Program-made: the position numbers and the translations under genes
The notes under the pieces: generated by a model
What the model saw: only the letters and a program-made list of their open reading frames with translations
Told to the model about the DNA's origin: nothing
Database searches by the model: none
Shown: piece by piece, positions 16,076-25,659 of the stretch
Layout of the letters: the number at the start of each line of letters is the position of its first letter
Numbering within the stretch: the stretch's first letter is position 1
Source: Caldimonas caldifontis
GTDB taxonomy: Bacteria; Pseudomonadota; Gammaproteobacteria; Burkholderiales; Burkholderiaceae_C
Direction of reading: 5' to 3'
Assembly (NCBI RefSeq): GCF_002930615.1
Contig: NZ_PSNX01000001.1
Coordinates: forward strand, 288,681-352,680
DNA: 64,000 bases

Positions 16076-16718
16076 ACCGCGGAGCTTCACGGTCCACAGC
16101 ATGCCGCGTCCGGCCGTGGATGCGCGGGTCCGGGTGCGCATGGGGCGGATCAAGATGTTCCTGGTGCTGCTGGTGTGCGCCGCCCCAGTCATTGCCTCTT
16201 ACTTCACTTACTACGTGATCCGGCCTGAGGGGCGGAGCAACTACGGCCAGCTGATCGACCCTCAGCGTCCCCTGCCGGCCCTGCACCTGCAGGATCTGCA
16301 AGGGCAGGCTGTGTCACCGGACAGCCTGCGCCACCAGTGGCTGATCGTGGTGGTGGGTGGAGGGGCCTGCGACGCGGTCTGTGAGCGCAACCTTTACCTC
16401 CAGCGCCAGCTCCGAGAGATGACCGGCAAGGACCGCGACCGCATTGACAAGGTGTGGCTCGTGACCGATGCGCAGCCCATCCAACCGGCGCTGCTCCAAG
16501 GCATTGCCGGGGCTCAGGTGCTGCGTGCCTCGGCCGAAGAGGTGGCTGCCTGGCTGGAGCCGGAAGCCGGCCAGTCGCTGGGCGCACACCTGTACATCGT
16601 CGATCCTCTGGGCAACTGGATGATGCGCTTTCCCGCGGACGCAGACCCCTCCCGGGTGAAGCGTGATCTGAATCGGCTGCTCAACGCCTCCCGGCACTGG
16701 GACAAGGCAGGTCGTTGA
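16029..16718 (+). CDS. Membrane-anchored SCO/thioredoxin-fold-like protein of the cox cluster
   Basis: A 229-residue protein with one membrane helix (about 42-64) and a periplasmic domain resembling the SCO/thioredoxin fold. Where SCO proteins have CPxxC, this one has CDAVC (Cys114, Cys118). The SCO copper histidine in a DHS context is not present; the nearest histidine is in LGAHLYIVDPLGNW. Uncharacterised proteins of this kind sit between SURF1 and ctaA in many Burkholderiales. A role in copper or thiol handling for the oxidase is inferred. The long overlap with SURF1 suggests coupled translation; later ATGs at 16101 and 16140 are possible starts. Confidence 0.75.
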   Translation: MSGSKSSAPADSAAPEPRSFTVHSMPRPAVDARVRVRMGRIKMFLVLLVCAAPVIASYFTYYVIRPEGRSNYGQLIDPQRPLPALHLQDLQGQAVSPDSLRHQWLIVVVGGGACDAVCERNLYLQRQLREMTGKDRDRIDKVWLVTDAQPIQPALLQGIAGAQVLRASAEEVAAWLEPEAGQSLGAHLYIVDPLGNWMMRFPADADPSRVKRDLNRLLNASRHWDKAGR

Positions 16719-16731
16719 AGCGGGGGTCCCC

Positions 16732-17892
16732 ATGGAAACGCAGGCACTCTACGACTTGACCCCCATCGCGCGCCTGGCGCTGCTGGGCATCGTGATCGCG
16801 CTTGGCCCCCTGGCCTGGGTGTGGTTGCGCAATCGCCATGCGGCGCCGAGCGTGCGGCTGGCAGCACTCACGGCATTGACGCTCTTTCTCACCTTCGACC
16901 TGGTGGTGTTCGGTGCCTTCACCCGGCTCACCGATTCCGGTCTGGGGTGCCCGGACTGGCCTGGCTGCTATGGCGCCGCAAGCCCGGTGGGGGCTCGCGC
17001 AGAGATCACGGCCGCGCAGACGGCCATGCCCACGGGGCCAGTGACGCACAAGAAGGCCTGGATCGAAATGATTCACCGCTATCTCGCCACCGGGGTAGGG
17101 GTGCTGATCATGGTGATGGCCATCACGAGCTGGTTGGAGCGCCGGCGTCTGGCCTTGTCGCCGTGGTGGGCCACGGCCACGCTCGTGTGGGTTTGCGTCC
17201 AGGGGGCCTTTGGTGCGCTGACCGTGACGATGAAGCTCTACCCGGCCGTTGTCACCGCCCATCTGCTGGGCGGGCTGTGCCTGCTGGCCTTGCTGGCGGC
17301 GCAGCACCAGGTGTACCGGGCCCGGCAGCTCGTGCTGAGTCGCGGCATGCACCGGCTGGCCTGGGGGCTGTTCATGCTGCTGTGGCTGCAGATCGCGCTG
17401 GGTGGCTGGGTCAGCACCAACTACGCTGTTCTGGCTTGCCCGGACTTTCCCACCTGCCACGGGCAATGGTGGCCGGCCATGGACTTCCATCAGGGGTTCC
17501 AGATTGCGCGGCCGCTCGGGGAGCGGCGCGACGGGGGCTACCTGACTTTTGATGCACTCACCGCCATTCACTACACGCACCGCTTGGCCGCCTATGTCGT
17601 GCTGGCAGCGCTCGTGGGTTATGCCGCGGCCCTGTGGCGGCGAGGTGCGGCGCATCGTCGCTACGCCGGCTGGCTGCTGGGTGGAGCCCTGTGGCAGTTC
17701 GTCAGCGGCCTGAGCAACGTGGTGCTGGGGTGGCCGCTGGTGGCCGCGCTCGCGCATACGGCCGGAGCGGCCGGGCTCGTGATCGTGCTCACCGCCTTGC
17801 TGACCCAGGCCCACCAAGCCCGTCGCGCCGTGACGGCTGCGCATGCATCCATGGTGCCGCTGTCATCGGCGAGCGGTCGGACGGCCTCCTAG
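16732..17892 (+). CDS. ctaA: Heme A synthase (COX15/CtaA)
   Basis: Membrane enzyme that oxidises the C8 methyl of heme O to the formyl group of heme A. The 386-residue protein has about eight membrane helices and the COX15 architecture. Signature segments are [22 protein letters not shown] near the start, [29 protein letters not shown] in the middle and [12 protein letters not shown]. The histidines in the EMIHR, TAHL and IHYTHR segments fit heme ligation. It lies 13 bp after the SCO-like gene and 19 bp before ctaB, whose product supplies its substrate. Confidence 0.96.
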   Translation: METQALYDLTPIARLALLGIVIALGPLAWVWLRNRHAAPSVRLAALTALTLFLTFDLVVFGAFTRLTDSGLGCPDWPGCYGAASPVGARAEITAAQTAMPTGPVTHKKAWIEMIHRYLATGVGVLIMVMAITSWLERRRLALSPWWATATLVWVCVQGAFGALTVTMKLYPAVVTAHLLGGLCLLALLAAQHQVYRARQLVLSRGMHRLAWGLFMLLWLQIALGGWVSTNYAVLACPDFPTCHGQWWPAMDFHQGFQIARPLGERRDGGYLTFDALTAIHYTHRLAAYVVLAALVGYAAALWRRGAAHRRYAGWLLGGALWQFVSGLSNVVLGWPLVAALAHTAGAAGLVIVLTALLTQAHQARRAVTAAHASMVPLSSASGRTAS

Positions 17893-17911
17893 AATCCTCC
17901 CAACCTTGCCC

Positions 17912-18814
17912 ATGTCCGGAACCCTCGCCACCTCCGCCGCACCGCCTTCGCGGTTTTCGCAGTTCTATGCGCTGACCAAGCCGCGCGTGGTGCAGCTCAT
18001 CGTCTTTTGTGCCGTGATCGGCATGCTGCTGGCCGTTCCGGGCGTGCCCGACTGGCGCGTGGCCTTGGCAGCGACGGCAGGCATCTGGCTGGTGGCCGGT
18101 GCGGCCGCAGCCTTCAACTGTCTGGTCGAGCAGCACATCGATGCGCGCATGCAGCGCACCGCGTGGCGCCCGACTGCGAAGGGGGAGCTCACCAATGCCC
18201 AGACCCTGCTGTTCTCAGCCCTGCTGTGTGCGGCTGGCATGGCCTTGCTGTACGCCGCGGTGAACCCGTTGACGATGTGGCTGACCTTCGGCACCTTCGT
18301 GGGCTATGCGGTGATCTACACCGTGGTGCTCAAGCCACTGACGCCGCAGAACATCGTCATCGGCGGCGCTTCCGGTGCGATGCCGCCGGTGCTGGGATGG
18401 GCCGCCATGCGCGGCGACGTGGGGCCTGAGGCGCTGATGCTGTGCCTCATCATCTTCCTGTGGACGCCGCCGCACTTCTGGGCGCTGGCGCTGTACCGCG
18501 CCGAAGACTACCGCAAGGCCGGCCTGCCGATGCTGCCGGTCACCCATGGCGCGGAGCTCACGCGCTTTCACATCTTTCTCTACACGCTCATGCTGTTCTC
18601 GGGGACGCTGCTGCCCTTCGTCTATGGCATGAGCGGCTGGATCTATCTGGCGGCCGCCATCGTTCTGGGGAGCGTCTTCATTGCGTATGCCTGGCGCCTG
18701 TGGCGCGACTACTCCGACCAGCTGGCGCGCCGCACCTTCCGCTTTTCCATCCTCCACCTGTCGCTGCTGTTCGCTGCGCTGTTGCTGGACCACTATCTTG
18801 GAGCCTGGCTATGA
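17912..18814 (+). CDS. ctaB: Heme O synthase (protoheme IX farnesyltransferase)
   Basis: UbiA-family prenyltransferase that adds a farnesyl group to heme B, giving heme O for CtaA. The 300-residue protein has about nine membrane helices. The first Asp-rich region reads [19 protein letters not shown], with the M-x-R-T-x-x-R-P signature; the second includes [15 protein letters not shown]. The KPRVVQL start is characteristic. TAGAAT lies 16 bases before the ATG and might allow independent transcription. The stop overlaps the sco start (ATGA). Confidence 0.96.
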   Translation: MSGTLATSAAPPSRFSQFYALTKPRVVQLIVFCAVIGMLLAVPGVPDWRVALAATAGIWLVAGAAAAFNCLVEQHIDARMQRTAWRPTAKGELTNAQTLLFSALLCAAGMALLYAAVNPLTMWLTFGTFVGYAVIYTVVLKPLTPQNIVIGGASGAMPPVLGWAAMRGDVGPEALMLCLIIFLWTPPHFWALALYRAEDYRKAGLPMLPVTHGAELTRFHIFLYTLMLFSGTLLPFVYGMSGWIYLAAAIVLGSVFIAYAWRLWRDYSDQLARRTFRFSILHLSLLFAALLLDHYLGAWL

Positions 18815-19419
18815 CCTCCCGCCGATCACTTCTCCTGCTGGGAGGCCTTTCGCTGATGCTGGCCGGCTGCGATCGGGTGAAAACCCTGTTCGAATCGGGC
18901 CCGAAATTCAATGCCATCGACATCACGGGTGCTCAGTACGCACGCAACTTCGCGCTGGTCGATGCCCAAGGGCGCGAGCGCACGATGGCTGACTTCCGGG
19001 GCAAGATCGTCGTGATCTTCTTCGGCTTCACGCAATGTCCGGATGTCTGCCCCACGGCGTTGGGCGAGCTGGCCCAGGTCAAGCAGGCCCTGGGCGCCGA
19101 TGGTGACAAGCTGCAGGGCGTCTTCATCACCGTGGACCCCGAGCGTGACACCCCCGAGGTGATGGGGGCCTACGTCCAGGCCTTCGACCCAAGTTTCGTG
19201 GCGCTGCGAGGTTCGCCCGAGCAGACGGCAGCGGTGGCGCGAGAGTTCAAGGTGTACTACAACAAGGTGCCGGGCAAGACTCCGGACAGTTACACGATGG
19301 ACCATTCGGCGGGGCTGTACGTTTTCGACGCCCAAGGTCGGGTTCGGCTTTATGCGCGTCACGGCATGGGTGCACAGCTGCTCACGCAGGACATCCGGAG
19401 TCTGCTGACCTCGGGCTGA
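18811..19419 (+). CDS. SCO1/SenC family copper chaperone lipoprotein
   Basis: SCO proteins carry copper to the CuA site of subunit II or reduce its cysteines. The 202-residue product has a lipoprotein signal with LAGC lipobox (Cys20) and a thioredoxin-fold domain. The copper site CPDVC has Cys76 and Cys80, and the third ligand is His165 in [11 protein letters not shown], so all SCO residues are intact, unlike the degenerate paralogue at 16029. It overlaps ctaB by four bases and closes the assembly operon. Confidence 0.95.
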   Translation: MTSRRSLLLLGGLSLMLAGCDRVKTLFESGPKFNAIDITGAQYARNFALVDAQGRERTMADFRGKIVVIFFGFTQCPDVCPTALGELAQVKQALGADGDKLQGVFITVDPERDTPEVMGAYVQAFDPSFVALRGSPEQTAAVAREFKVYYNKVPGKTPDSYTMDHSAGLYVFDAQGRVRLYARHGMGAQLLTQDIRSLLTSG

Positions 19420-19533
19420 GACTCGCGCTCCGCCTTGACCGATGCCAAGTCGGCGGGGTGCCGTTCGCAGGAAGGTTCCGTCCCCCCCTTTGACCTGAGA
19501 CAAGGATTCTTCCGGTCTCCCGTGGTGTCATAG

Positions 19534-19577
19534 CCTTGATTCCACCCGGCCCCCCACGGGCCTCGTCATCAAGGAGG
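19534..19577 (+). promoter_or_regulatory. Nested hairpin leader that covers the SDR Shine-Dalgarno
   Basis: CCTTGAT (19534-19540) pairs with ATCAAGG (19568-19574), and an inner GGCCC/GGGCC hairpin (19548-19552 with 19558-19562) lies inside. The outer strand ATCAAGG includes the first half of the AAGGAGG Shine-Dalgarno at 19571-19577. The structure could limit ribosome access and so act as a thermosensor or ligand-responsive leader; this is inference from base pairing only. Confidence 0.4.
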
Positions 19578-19584
19578 ACACCTC

Positions 19585-20334
19585 ATGCTGCAAGGAAAAG
19601 TCTCGCTCGTGACTGGCGCCTCGTCCGGCATTGGCCGCGCCATCGCGCTGGCTTATGCCCGTGAAGGGGCCAAGGTCGTCGTCTCCGACGTGAATGTGTC
19701 GGGGGCTGAGGAAACCGTGTCGCTGGTGCGCCAGCGGGGTGGCGACGCCATCTTCGTGCCCGCCGACGTGAGCCGCCCCGAGGACTGCCAGCGGCTCGTG
19801 GAACGCACGGTGTCCCACTACGGCCGATTGGATGTCGCATGCAACAACGCCGGCATCGGAGGAGAACTCGGCCCCACGGCCGGCTATGCCGACGAAGCCT
19901 GGCAGCAGGTCATCGGCGTGAACCTCTCGGGGGTCTTCTACTGCATGAAGCATCAGATCCCGGCCATGTTGCGCAACGGGGGTGGAGCCATTGTGAACAT
20001 GGCGTCCATCCTGGGGCAGGTGGGCTTTGCCGGAGCACCCGCCTATGTGGCTGCCAAGCACGGTGTCGTGGGGCTCACCAAGACGGCTGCTCTGGAGTAC
20101 AGCGCTCAGGGTCTGCGTATCAATGCCGTGGGTCCGGCCTTCATTCACACGCCGATGATCGCGAGCCTCGAATCCGACCCGGCCACCCAGCAACAGCTTG
20201 TGAGCCTGCATGCGATCGGGCGCCTGGGCCAGCCCGAGGAGGTGGCCGAACTGGTGGTGTGGCTCAGTTCCGATCGTGCCTCCTTCGTGACGGGGGCGTA
20301 CTACGCGGTCGATGGCGGCTACCTCGCGCGCTGA
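19585..20334 (+). CDS. SDR family NAD(P)-dependent oxidoreductase
   Basis: Classical short-chain dehydrogenase of 249 residues. The cofactor motif TGASSGIG is at residues 10-17, NNAG at 87-90, and the catalytic Ser-Tyr-Lys set at Ser141, Tyr154 and Lys158 (YVAAK). Asp after strand 2 (VVVSD) favours NAD over NADP by family rule. The C-terminal SSDRASFVTGAYYAVDGGY is typical. The substrate cannot be told. A strong AAGGAGG lies 7 bases before the ATG, partly buried in a potential hairpin. The P-type ATPase gene follows closely. Confidence 0.92.
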   Translation: MLQGKVSLVTGASSGIGRAIALAYAREGAKVVVSDVNVSGAEETVSLVRQRGGDAIFVPADVSRPEDCQRLVERTVSHYGRLDVACNNAGIGGELGPTAGYADEAWQQVIGVNLSGVFYCMKHQIPAMLRNGGGAIVNMASILGQVGFAGAPAYVAAKHGVVGLTKTAALEYSAQGLRINAVGPAFIHTPMIASLESDPATQQQLVSLHAIGRLGQPEEVAELVVWLSSDRASFVTGAYYAVDGGYLAR

Positions 20335-20338
20335 ATCG

Positions 20339-23041
20339 ATGGGAGCGGCGTCCGATTGGCATGCCCAGCCCGTCGAGGAGGTCCTGCAGGGGCAGCGCAC
20401 AGATCTCCAGGGGCTGACCCCCGAGGAGGCGCGACGGCGCCTGGCTGAGCACGGACCGAACCGGCTGGCCGAGGCGCCGCCTGTGCATCCGCTGTGGCGC
20501 TTGGCGCGCCAGTTCCATAACCTGCTGATCTATGTGCTGCTGGCCGCAGCCGGGGTCACTGCCGCGATGGGGCACTGGGTGGATACGGGCGTGATCGTCG
20601 CAGTGGTGGTGATCAACGCCGCGATCGGTTTCATCCAGGAGGGCAAGGCCGAGCGGGCCTTGCGGGCCATCCGTCACATGCTGGCACCGCATGCCGTGGT
20701 GGTGCGCGAAGGGCATGCCCACGATGTCGATGCCGCTGATCTGGTGCCTGGTGATGTCGTGCTGCTGGCCTCGGGGGACCGGCTGCCAGCGGATGTGCGC
20801 CTGCTGCAGGCGCGCAACCTGCGCATCGATGAGGCGATGCTCACGGGCGAGTCAGTGCCGGTGGACAAGCACTCCGAACCGGTAGAACCAACGGCCGCCA
20901 TCGGTGATCGCTTCAACATGGGCTATGCGGGGACCCTCGTGACGCAGGGCCAGGCACGTGCTGTGGTGGTGGCCACCGGGGCACGCACGGAGATTGGCCG
21001 CATCGGCCGCATGCTCGAAACGGTGGAAGAGACCACCACCCCGCTGTTGCGCAAGATGGCCACCTTCGGACGATGGCTGACGCTGGCCATCCTGGTGGCC
21101 GCGGGTGTGCTCTTCGTGTTCGGCCTCGTCGTGCGAGGCGGTTCGGTCGAGGCGATGTTCATGGCCGCAGTGGGTCTGGCCGTGGCGGCCATCCCCGAAG
21201 GCCTGCCCGCAGTGATGACCATCACGCTGGCGCTGGGCGTGCAGCGCATGGCCGCCCGCCATGCGGTGATCCGGCGCCTCCCGGCGGTGGAGACGCTGGG
21301 TTCGGTCACGGTGATCTGCTCGGACAAGACGGGCACACTGACCCGCAACGAGATGACGGTGCAGCAAGTGGTGCTGCGCGAAGCCGTGCTGACCGTCGAG
21401 GGCGCCGGGTACGCGCCTCAAGGCGCCTGGTCGGTGCAAGGAGAGGGGATCGACCTCCCCGATCTGCCGGCACGCTGGCCACTGGCCCACCGGCTGGCCC
21501 AGGCCGGTGCGCTGTGCAACGACGCGAGCCTGCGTGAAACCCAGGGGCATTGGCAGCTGGCCGGAGACCCCACCGAAGGCGCGTTGCTGACACTGGCCAT
21601 GAAGGCCGGCCTGGACCTGGCGACGCTGCGCCAGCGGCATCCCAGGCTCGATGCCATCCCCTTCGAATCCGAGCACCGCTACATGGCCACCCTGCATCCG
21701 GACGATGCGGGAGGGCGCTTCGCCGTGGTCAAGGGCGCGCCGGAACGCGTGCTGGCCATGTGCAGCCACGAGGCCGGCGGCGAAGGGGCGGATCGGCCCC
21801 TCGACGCGGCATGGTGGCAGGCGCGCATCGATGAACAGGCGCGCGAGGGACGCCGCGTGCTGGCCCTGGCCTGGCGGGCGCTGCCGGCGACGCACAGCCG
21901 GCTGGAGACGAGCGACGTCGATCAGGGACTGACCCTGCTTGGGCTCGTGGGCATCATCGACCCGCCCCGCGAGGAGGCCATTGCTGCCGTGGCGCAATGC
22001 CTGCAGGCGGGCATCCGCGTGAAGATGATCACCGGCGATCATGGCGTCACGGCCAGCGCCATCGCGGGGCAGCTCGGCCTCGGCGAGGGGCTGGTGGCCA
22101 TGACCGGCCCCGAGATCGAGGCGCTCGATGACGAGGCCTTGCGCGAGGCGGTGCGCCGCACCGAGGTGTTTGCACGCGCCAGCCCTGAACACAAGCTGCG
22201 CCTGGTGCGCGCACTGCAGGCCAACGGCGAGATCGTGGCGATGACGGGCGACGGTGTGAACGATGCGCCGGCGCTGAAGCAGGCCGACGTGGGCGTGGCC
22301 ATGGGGCGCAAGGGCACCGAGGCGGCCAAGCAGGCCGGGGCGATGGTGCTGGCCGACGACAACTTCGCCTCCATCGCGCATGCGGTGGAGGAGGGGCGCA
22401 CGGTGTATGACAACCTGCGCAAGACCGTCACCTTCCTGCTGCCCATCAACGGCGGCGAGTCGCTCTCGCTGCTGGTGGCCGTGCTGCTGGGCGTGGCCCT
22501 GCCCATCCTGCCGGCACAGATCCTCTGGGTGAACATGGTGAGCTCGATTGCGCTGGCCATGGTGCTGGCCTTCGAGCCGCGCGAGGCCGACGTGATGCGA
22601 CGTCCGCCGCGCGCACCCGACGAGCCGCTGTTGTCGGGCTTCGTCCTGTGGCGCATTGCACTGGTATCCACCCTGTTCCTCACGGGCATCTTCGGCATGT
22701 ATGAGTGGTCGTTGGCCCAAGGGCACAGCGTGGAGACGGCCCGCACCGTGGCGGTGAACACGCTGGTGGTGATGGAAGTCTTCTACCTCTTCAGCGTGCG
22801 CTACCTGAAGGCCCCGTCCTTCACCTGGCAGGGGGTGCAGGGAACGCCGCGTGTGCTGATGGCTGTGGGCGGCGTGGTGCTGCTGCAGATGACCTTCACC
22901 TACGCGCCGTGGATGCAGGCACTCTTCCAGACCGAGGGCCTGAGTGTGACCCAGGGTCTGCAGGTGATTGGCGTGGGGGTGGCCGTGCTCGTGCTGCTGG
23001 AACTGGAGAAACTCGCGGTGCGGCGCCTGAAGCTCGCCTAG
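20339..23041 (+). CDS. Cation-transporting P-type ATPase (P2 class)
   Basis: ATP-driven cation pump of about 900 residues. The PEGLPA motif with following LALGVQRMA, as in SERCA-type Ca2+ pumps, suggests a P2A-like enzyme; the ion is not proven. Actuator motif TGES, phosphorylation motif DKTGTLT, KGAPERVL in the nucleotide domain, MITGDH and TGDGVNDAPALKQADVGVAMG hinge motifs are all present, with about ten membrane helices. ATG at 20339 follows the SDR stop at once; an in-frame ATG at 20312 would overlap the SDR gene. The TAG stop shares a CTAG palindrome with the stop of the converging GntP gene. Confidence 0.93.
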   Translation: MGAASDWHAQPVEEVLQGQRTDLQGLTPEEARRRLAEHGPNRLAEAPPVHPLWRLARQFHNLLIYVLLAAAGVTAAMGHWVDTGVIVAVVVINAAIGFIQEGKAERALRAIRHMLAPHAVVVREGHAHDVDAADLVPGDVVLLASGDRLPADVRLLQARNLRIDEAMLTGESVPVDKHSEPVEPTAAIGDRFNMGYAGTLVTQGQARAVVVATGARTEIGRIGRMLETVEETTTPLLRKMATFGRWLTLAILVAAGVLFVFGLVVRGGSVEAMFMAAVGLAVAAIPEGLPAVMTITLALGVQRMAARHAVIRRLPAVETLGSVTVICSDKTGTLTRNEMTVQQVVLREAVLTVEGAGYAPQGAWSVQGEGIDLPDLPARWPLAHRLAQAGALCNDASLRETQGHWQLAGDPTEGALLTLAMKAGLDLATLRQRHPRLDAIPFESEHRYMATLHPDDAGGRFAVVKGAPERVLAMCSHEAGGEGADRPLDAAWWQARIDEQAREGRRVLALAWRALPATHSRLETSDVDQGLTLLGLVGIIDPPREEAIAAVAQCLQAGIRVKMITGDHGVTASAIAGQLGLGEGLVAMTGPEIEALDDEALREAVRRTEVFARASPEHKLRLVRALQANGEIVAMTGDGVNDAPALKQADVGVAMGRKGTEAAKQAGAMVLADDNFASIAHAVEEGRTVYDNLRKTVTFLLPINGGESLSLLVAVLLGVALPILPAQILWVNMVSSIALAMVLAFEPREADVMRRPPRAPDEPLLSGFVLWRIALVSTLFLTGIFGMYEWSLAQGHSVETARTVAVNTLVVMEVFYLFSVRYLKAPSFTWQGVQGTPRVLMAVGGVVLLQMTFTYAPWMQALFQTEGLSVTQGLQVIGVGVAVLVLLELEKLAVRRLKLA

Positions 23042-24489
23042 AAGCTGCCGAACACACTGCCCAGCGTCACCACCACGGCCAGCGACACCAGCGGCACCGC
23101 CACGGCCACGACGAAGATGTCGGCGTAGGACTGGCGGTGCGTGAGCCCGCAGATGGACAGCAGCGTGATCACCGCGCCGTTGTGGGGCAGGGCATCGAGC
23201 CCGCCCGTGGCGATGGCCGTGACCCGGTGCAGCAGCTCGGGTGCGATGCCGGCGGCCTGACCCAGTTCCAGGTAGGTCTGTCCCAGTGTGCTCAGCGCGA
23301 TGCTCATGCCGCCCGAGGCCGACCCGGTGATGCCGGCCAGCACGTTCACGGCCACCGACAGCGAGATGAGCGGATTGCCGGGCGACAGGCCCAGCACCGC
23401 GTCGCGGATCAGCGCGAAGCCGGCCAGGGAGGCGATCACCGCGCCGTAGCCCACCTGCGAGGCGGTGTTGAAGATGGGCAGCACGGCGGCCGACGCGCCG
23501 GCATCGATCGTCTCGCGCCACGACGGCAGGCGCCGGCCCAGTGTGGCCAGCAGCCACACGATGGACACGGCCAGTGCCACGATGATGGCCCACACGCCGC
23601 GCACGGCCTCGAGCGAGGTGTTGCCATACATCGCCTCGGCGAGATAGGCTGTGTCCAGCCGCGGGAGCAGTCGTTCGGCCAGGACGTAGTTGAGCACCAC
23701 GACCAGCACGATGGGCGACAACGCCAGGGCCAGGCCGGGCGGGGCCGTCGCCGCAGCACTGGGCGCGGCCTCGGCGAGGTCATAGCCCTCGCCCTGGGCA
23801 TGCTCGCGCAGCTTGCGGTCCACGGTGACCGGCGCCTGGGCATCCTCGCCATAGCGCTCGCCTGCGCCACGGGCCCTGGCCGCGCGCCACAGCAGCCAGG
23901 CCAGGCCCAGCCCCAGCATCACCGCACCACCGATCACCCCCAGGCCAGGCGCCGCGAACGGCGTGGTGCCGAAGTAGGGCATGGGAATCGCGTTCTGGAT
24001 GGCTGGTGTGCCGGGCAAGGCCGTCATCGTGAAGGTGAAGGCGCCCAGCGCGATGGCCGCGGGAATGAGCCGCTTGGGGACGGACGCGGCACGGAAGAGC
24101 TCGGCCGCGATGGGGTAGACGGCGAAGGCCACCACGAAAAGCGACACTCCCCCGTAGGTGAGCACCGCGCAGGCCAGCACCACGGCGATGAGGGCCCGCT
24201 CGCCGCCCAGGCGTGCCACGATGCCTTCGGCAATGGCCCGTGCCGCACCGGTGGCTTCCATGAGCTTGCCGAACAGGGCGCCCAGCAGGAAGAGCGGGAA
24301 GTACAGCACGATGAAGCGGCCCAGGGCCGGCATGAAGACCTGGGTGTAGCTGGCCAGCAGCGGCGTACCGGGGCTGAAGAGCACGGCCGCGAGCGCCGCC
24401 AGCGGCGCCAGCACGAGGATGCTCATGCCCCGGTAGGCCAGCACCATCAGGAGCGTCAGCGACAGCAGGATCCCGGCGATGCTCAACAT
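23038..24489 (-). CDS. GntP family permease
   Basis: Inner-membrane carrier of 483 residues with about 12-14 hydrophobic helices, related to the gluconate:H+ symporter family. Family-like blocks include LFLLGALFGKLMEATGAA, TFTMTALPGTPAIQN and the GSASGGMSIAL and GGLDALPHNGAVITLL segments. The solute could be gluconate or another hydroxy acid; no metabolic partner is adjacent. The start MLSIAGILL has a CTGGAG Shine-Dalgarno six bases upstream; the open frame beyond it to 24660 is antisense to nothing needed and lacks homology. It lies 25 bp after the patatin gene, so the two may be co-transcribed. Confidence 0.9.
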   Translation of the reverse strand: MLSIAGILLSLTLLMVLAYRGMSILVLAPLAALAAVLFSPGTPLLASYTQVFMPALGRFIVLYFPLFLLGALFGKLMEATGAARAIAEGIVARLGGERALIAVVLACAVLTYGGVSLFVVAFAVYPIAAELFRAASVPKRLIPAAIALGAFTFTMTALPGTPAIQNAIPMPYFGTTPFAAPGLGVIGGAVMLGLGLAWLLWRAARARGAGERYGEDAQAPVTVDRKLREHAQGEGYDLAEAAPSAAATAPPGLALALSPIVLVVVLNYVLAERLLPRLDTAYLAEAMYGNTSLEAVRGVWAIIVALAVSIVWLLATLGRRLPSWRETIDAGASAAVLPIFNTASQVGYGAVIASLAGFALIRDAVLGLSPGNPLISLSVAVNVLAGITGSASGGMSIALSTLGQTYLELGQAAGIAPELLHRVTAIATGGLDALPHNGAVITLLSICGLTHRQSYADIFVVAVAVPLVSLAVVVTLGSVFGSF

Positions 24490-24514
24490 GGTGACTCCAG
24501 GAATGCGGGTGCCA

Positions 24515-25552
24515 TCAGCGGTAGGCGGAGAGGTCCAGCGTCGAGCGGCGGCCGATCTGCCCGAAGTGACGGGCCAGCCAGGCGTCTGCCGTGTCGTGGC
24601 CGAGGCGGTAGAGCTGCTGCAGGAAGCTCCAGCCGGTGCGCAGCTTGCTCGCAGCGCCAAAGTCCGCGAGCGCCTCGGTGGCGTCGATGCGGTGCAGCTT
24701 CAGTGCGGCGATCTGGCGGAAGAGCGGACGGCGTGTGTCTTCGGTCGCCGGATCCTCGTCGTCCAGCAACTGCTGGAGCAGGGCAATGGAGCGCAGCTCC
24801 TTCACCAGGCTGCTGTTGAAGGTGATCTCGTTGAGCCGGTCCAGGATCTGCTGCGAGGTGACGGGCACGGCGTCGCGGCACGACGGGTTGATCTGCACCA
24901 GCACCAGGTCGTGCGCCGGGCTTTCGGTGATGAGTGGCAGCAGCGAGGGGTTGCCGAGGTAGCCACCGTCCCAGTAGGGCTCGCCGTCGATCTCCACGGC
25001 GCGAAAGAGCAGGGGCAGGCAGGCCGAGGCCATCACCACATCGGGCGTGAGCTCGTGCTGGCGGAACTCGCGCAGCCGCCCCGTGCGCACATGCGTGGCC
25101 GAGATGAACAGCTGCACCCGGTCACAGCGGCGCACGCGCTCGAAGTCGACCTCGGAGGTGACGATGTCGCGCAGGGGGTTGATGTCCAGCGGGTTGAGCT
25201 GCTGGGGTGAGAACATGCGGCCCAGCCAGTCGAGATAGCCCTGCATGGGTGAGGCGGCCAGCGTCCAGCCGCCGAAGAAGGCGGCAAAGGGCTCGGCCAG
25301 CGCGCCGCCCCCGGCACGGCTCACACGTGTCCAGAAACGCCGCAGGGCTTCACGCGCGCCGGCCCGGCCACCGGCCATCAGGCCGTCGGCCAGCACCACG
25401 GCGTTCATCGCGCCCGCGCTGGTGCCGCTGATGGCGTCGAATTCGATGCGTTCTTCCTCGAGCAGTCGATCCAGCACGCCCCAGGTGAAGGCGCCGTGGG
25501 CGCCGCCTCCCTGCAGCGCCAGATCGATGCGTCGGATGCGTCGCCGGCTCAT
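24515..25552 (-). CDS. Patatin-like phospholipase family protein
   Basis: Patatin-fold lipid acyl hydrolase of 345 residues. The oxyanion GGGAHGAF loop, the nucleophile elbow GTSAG (catalytic Ser) and the catalytic aspartate in DGGYLG are all visible. A C-terminal extension of about 130 residues follows the catalytic region. No signal peptide is seen, so it is probably cytosolic or peripherally attached. The start at MSRRRIRRIDL is favoured: TAGACT lies seven bases upstream and no Shine-Dalgarno is present. GntP follows by 25 bp. Confidence 0.9.
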   Translation of the reverse strand: MSRRRIRRIDLALQGGGAHGAFTWGVLDRLLEEERIEFDAISGTSAGAMNAVVLADGLMAGGRAGAREALRRFWTRVSRAGGGALAEPFAAFFGGWTLAASPMQGYLDWLGRMFSPQQLNPLDINPLRDIVTSEVDFERVRRCDRVQLFISATHVRTGRLREFRQHELTPDVVMASACLPLLFRAVEIDGEPYWDGGYLGNPSLLPLITESPAHDLVLVQINPSCRDAVPVTSQQILDRLNEITFNSSLVKELRSIALLQQLLDDEDPATEDTRRPLFRQIAALKLHRIDATEALADFGAASKLRTGWSFLQQLYRLGHDTADAWLARHFGQIGRRSTLDLSAYR

Positions 25553-25559
25553 GCAGTTC

Positions 25560-25565
25560 AGTCTA
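25560..25565 (-). promoter_or_regulatory. Candidate -10 (TAGACT) of the patatin gene, leaderless spacing
   Basis: On the minus strand TAGACT is followed by seven bases (GAACTGC) and the patatin ATG. It lies downstream of the rpoH 3' hairpin, so the patatin-GntP pair may have its own start. Confidence 0.3.
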
Positions 25566-25612
25566 TGGGTTAACCCCTGATCAACCAAACCAAAGACCGA
25601 GCGACTTCAACG

Positions 25613-25638
25613 ACAACGGCCCCCGAAGGGGCCGTTGT
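25613..25638 (-). terminator. Hairpin after rpoH
   Basis: ACAACGGCCCC (25613-25623) and GGGGCCGTTGT (25628-25638) form a perfect 11-bp stem around a tetraloop CGAA on the + strand. It lies 22 bp beyond the rpoH stop. No long T-run follows on the minus strand, so termination may be partial or the stem may protect the rpoH 3' end. Confidence 0.65.
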
Positions 25639-25659
25639 GTGCGAAGGGCGGGGGCCAGG

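Noticed and set aside
24490..24660. N-terminal extension of the GntP permease
   Set aside because: This part overlaps the patatin gene and has no hydrophobic character; the ATG at 24489 follows a clear Shine-Dalgarno.
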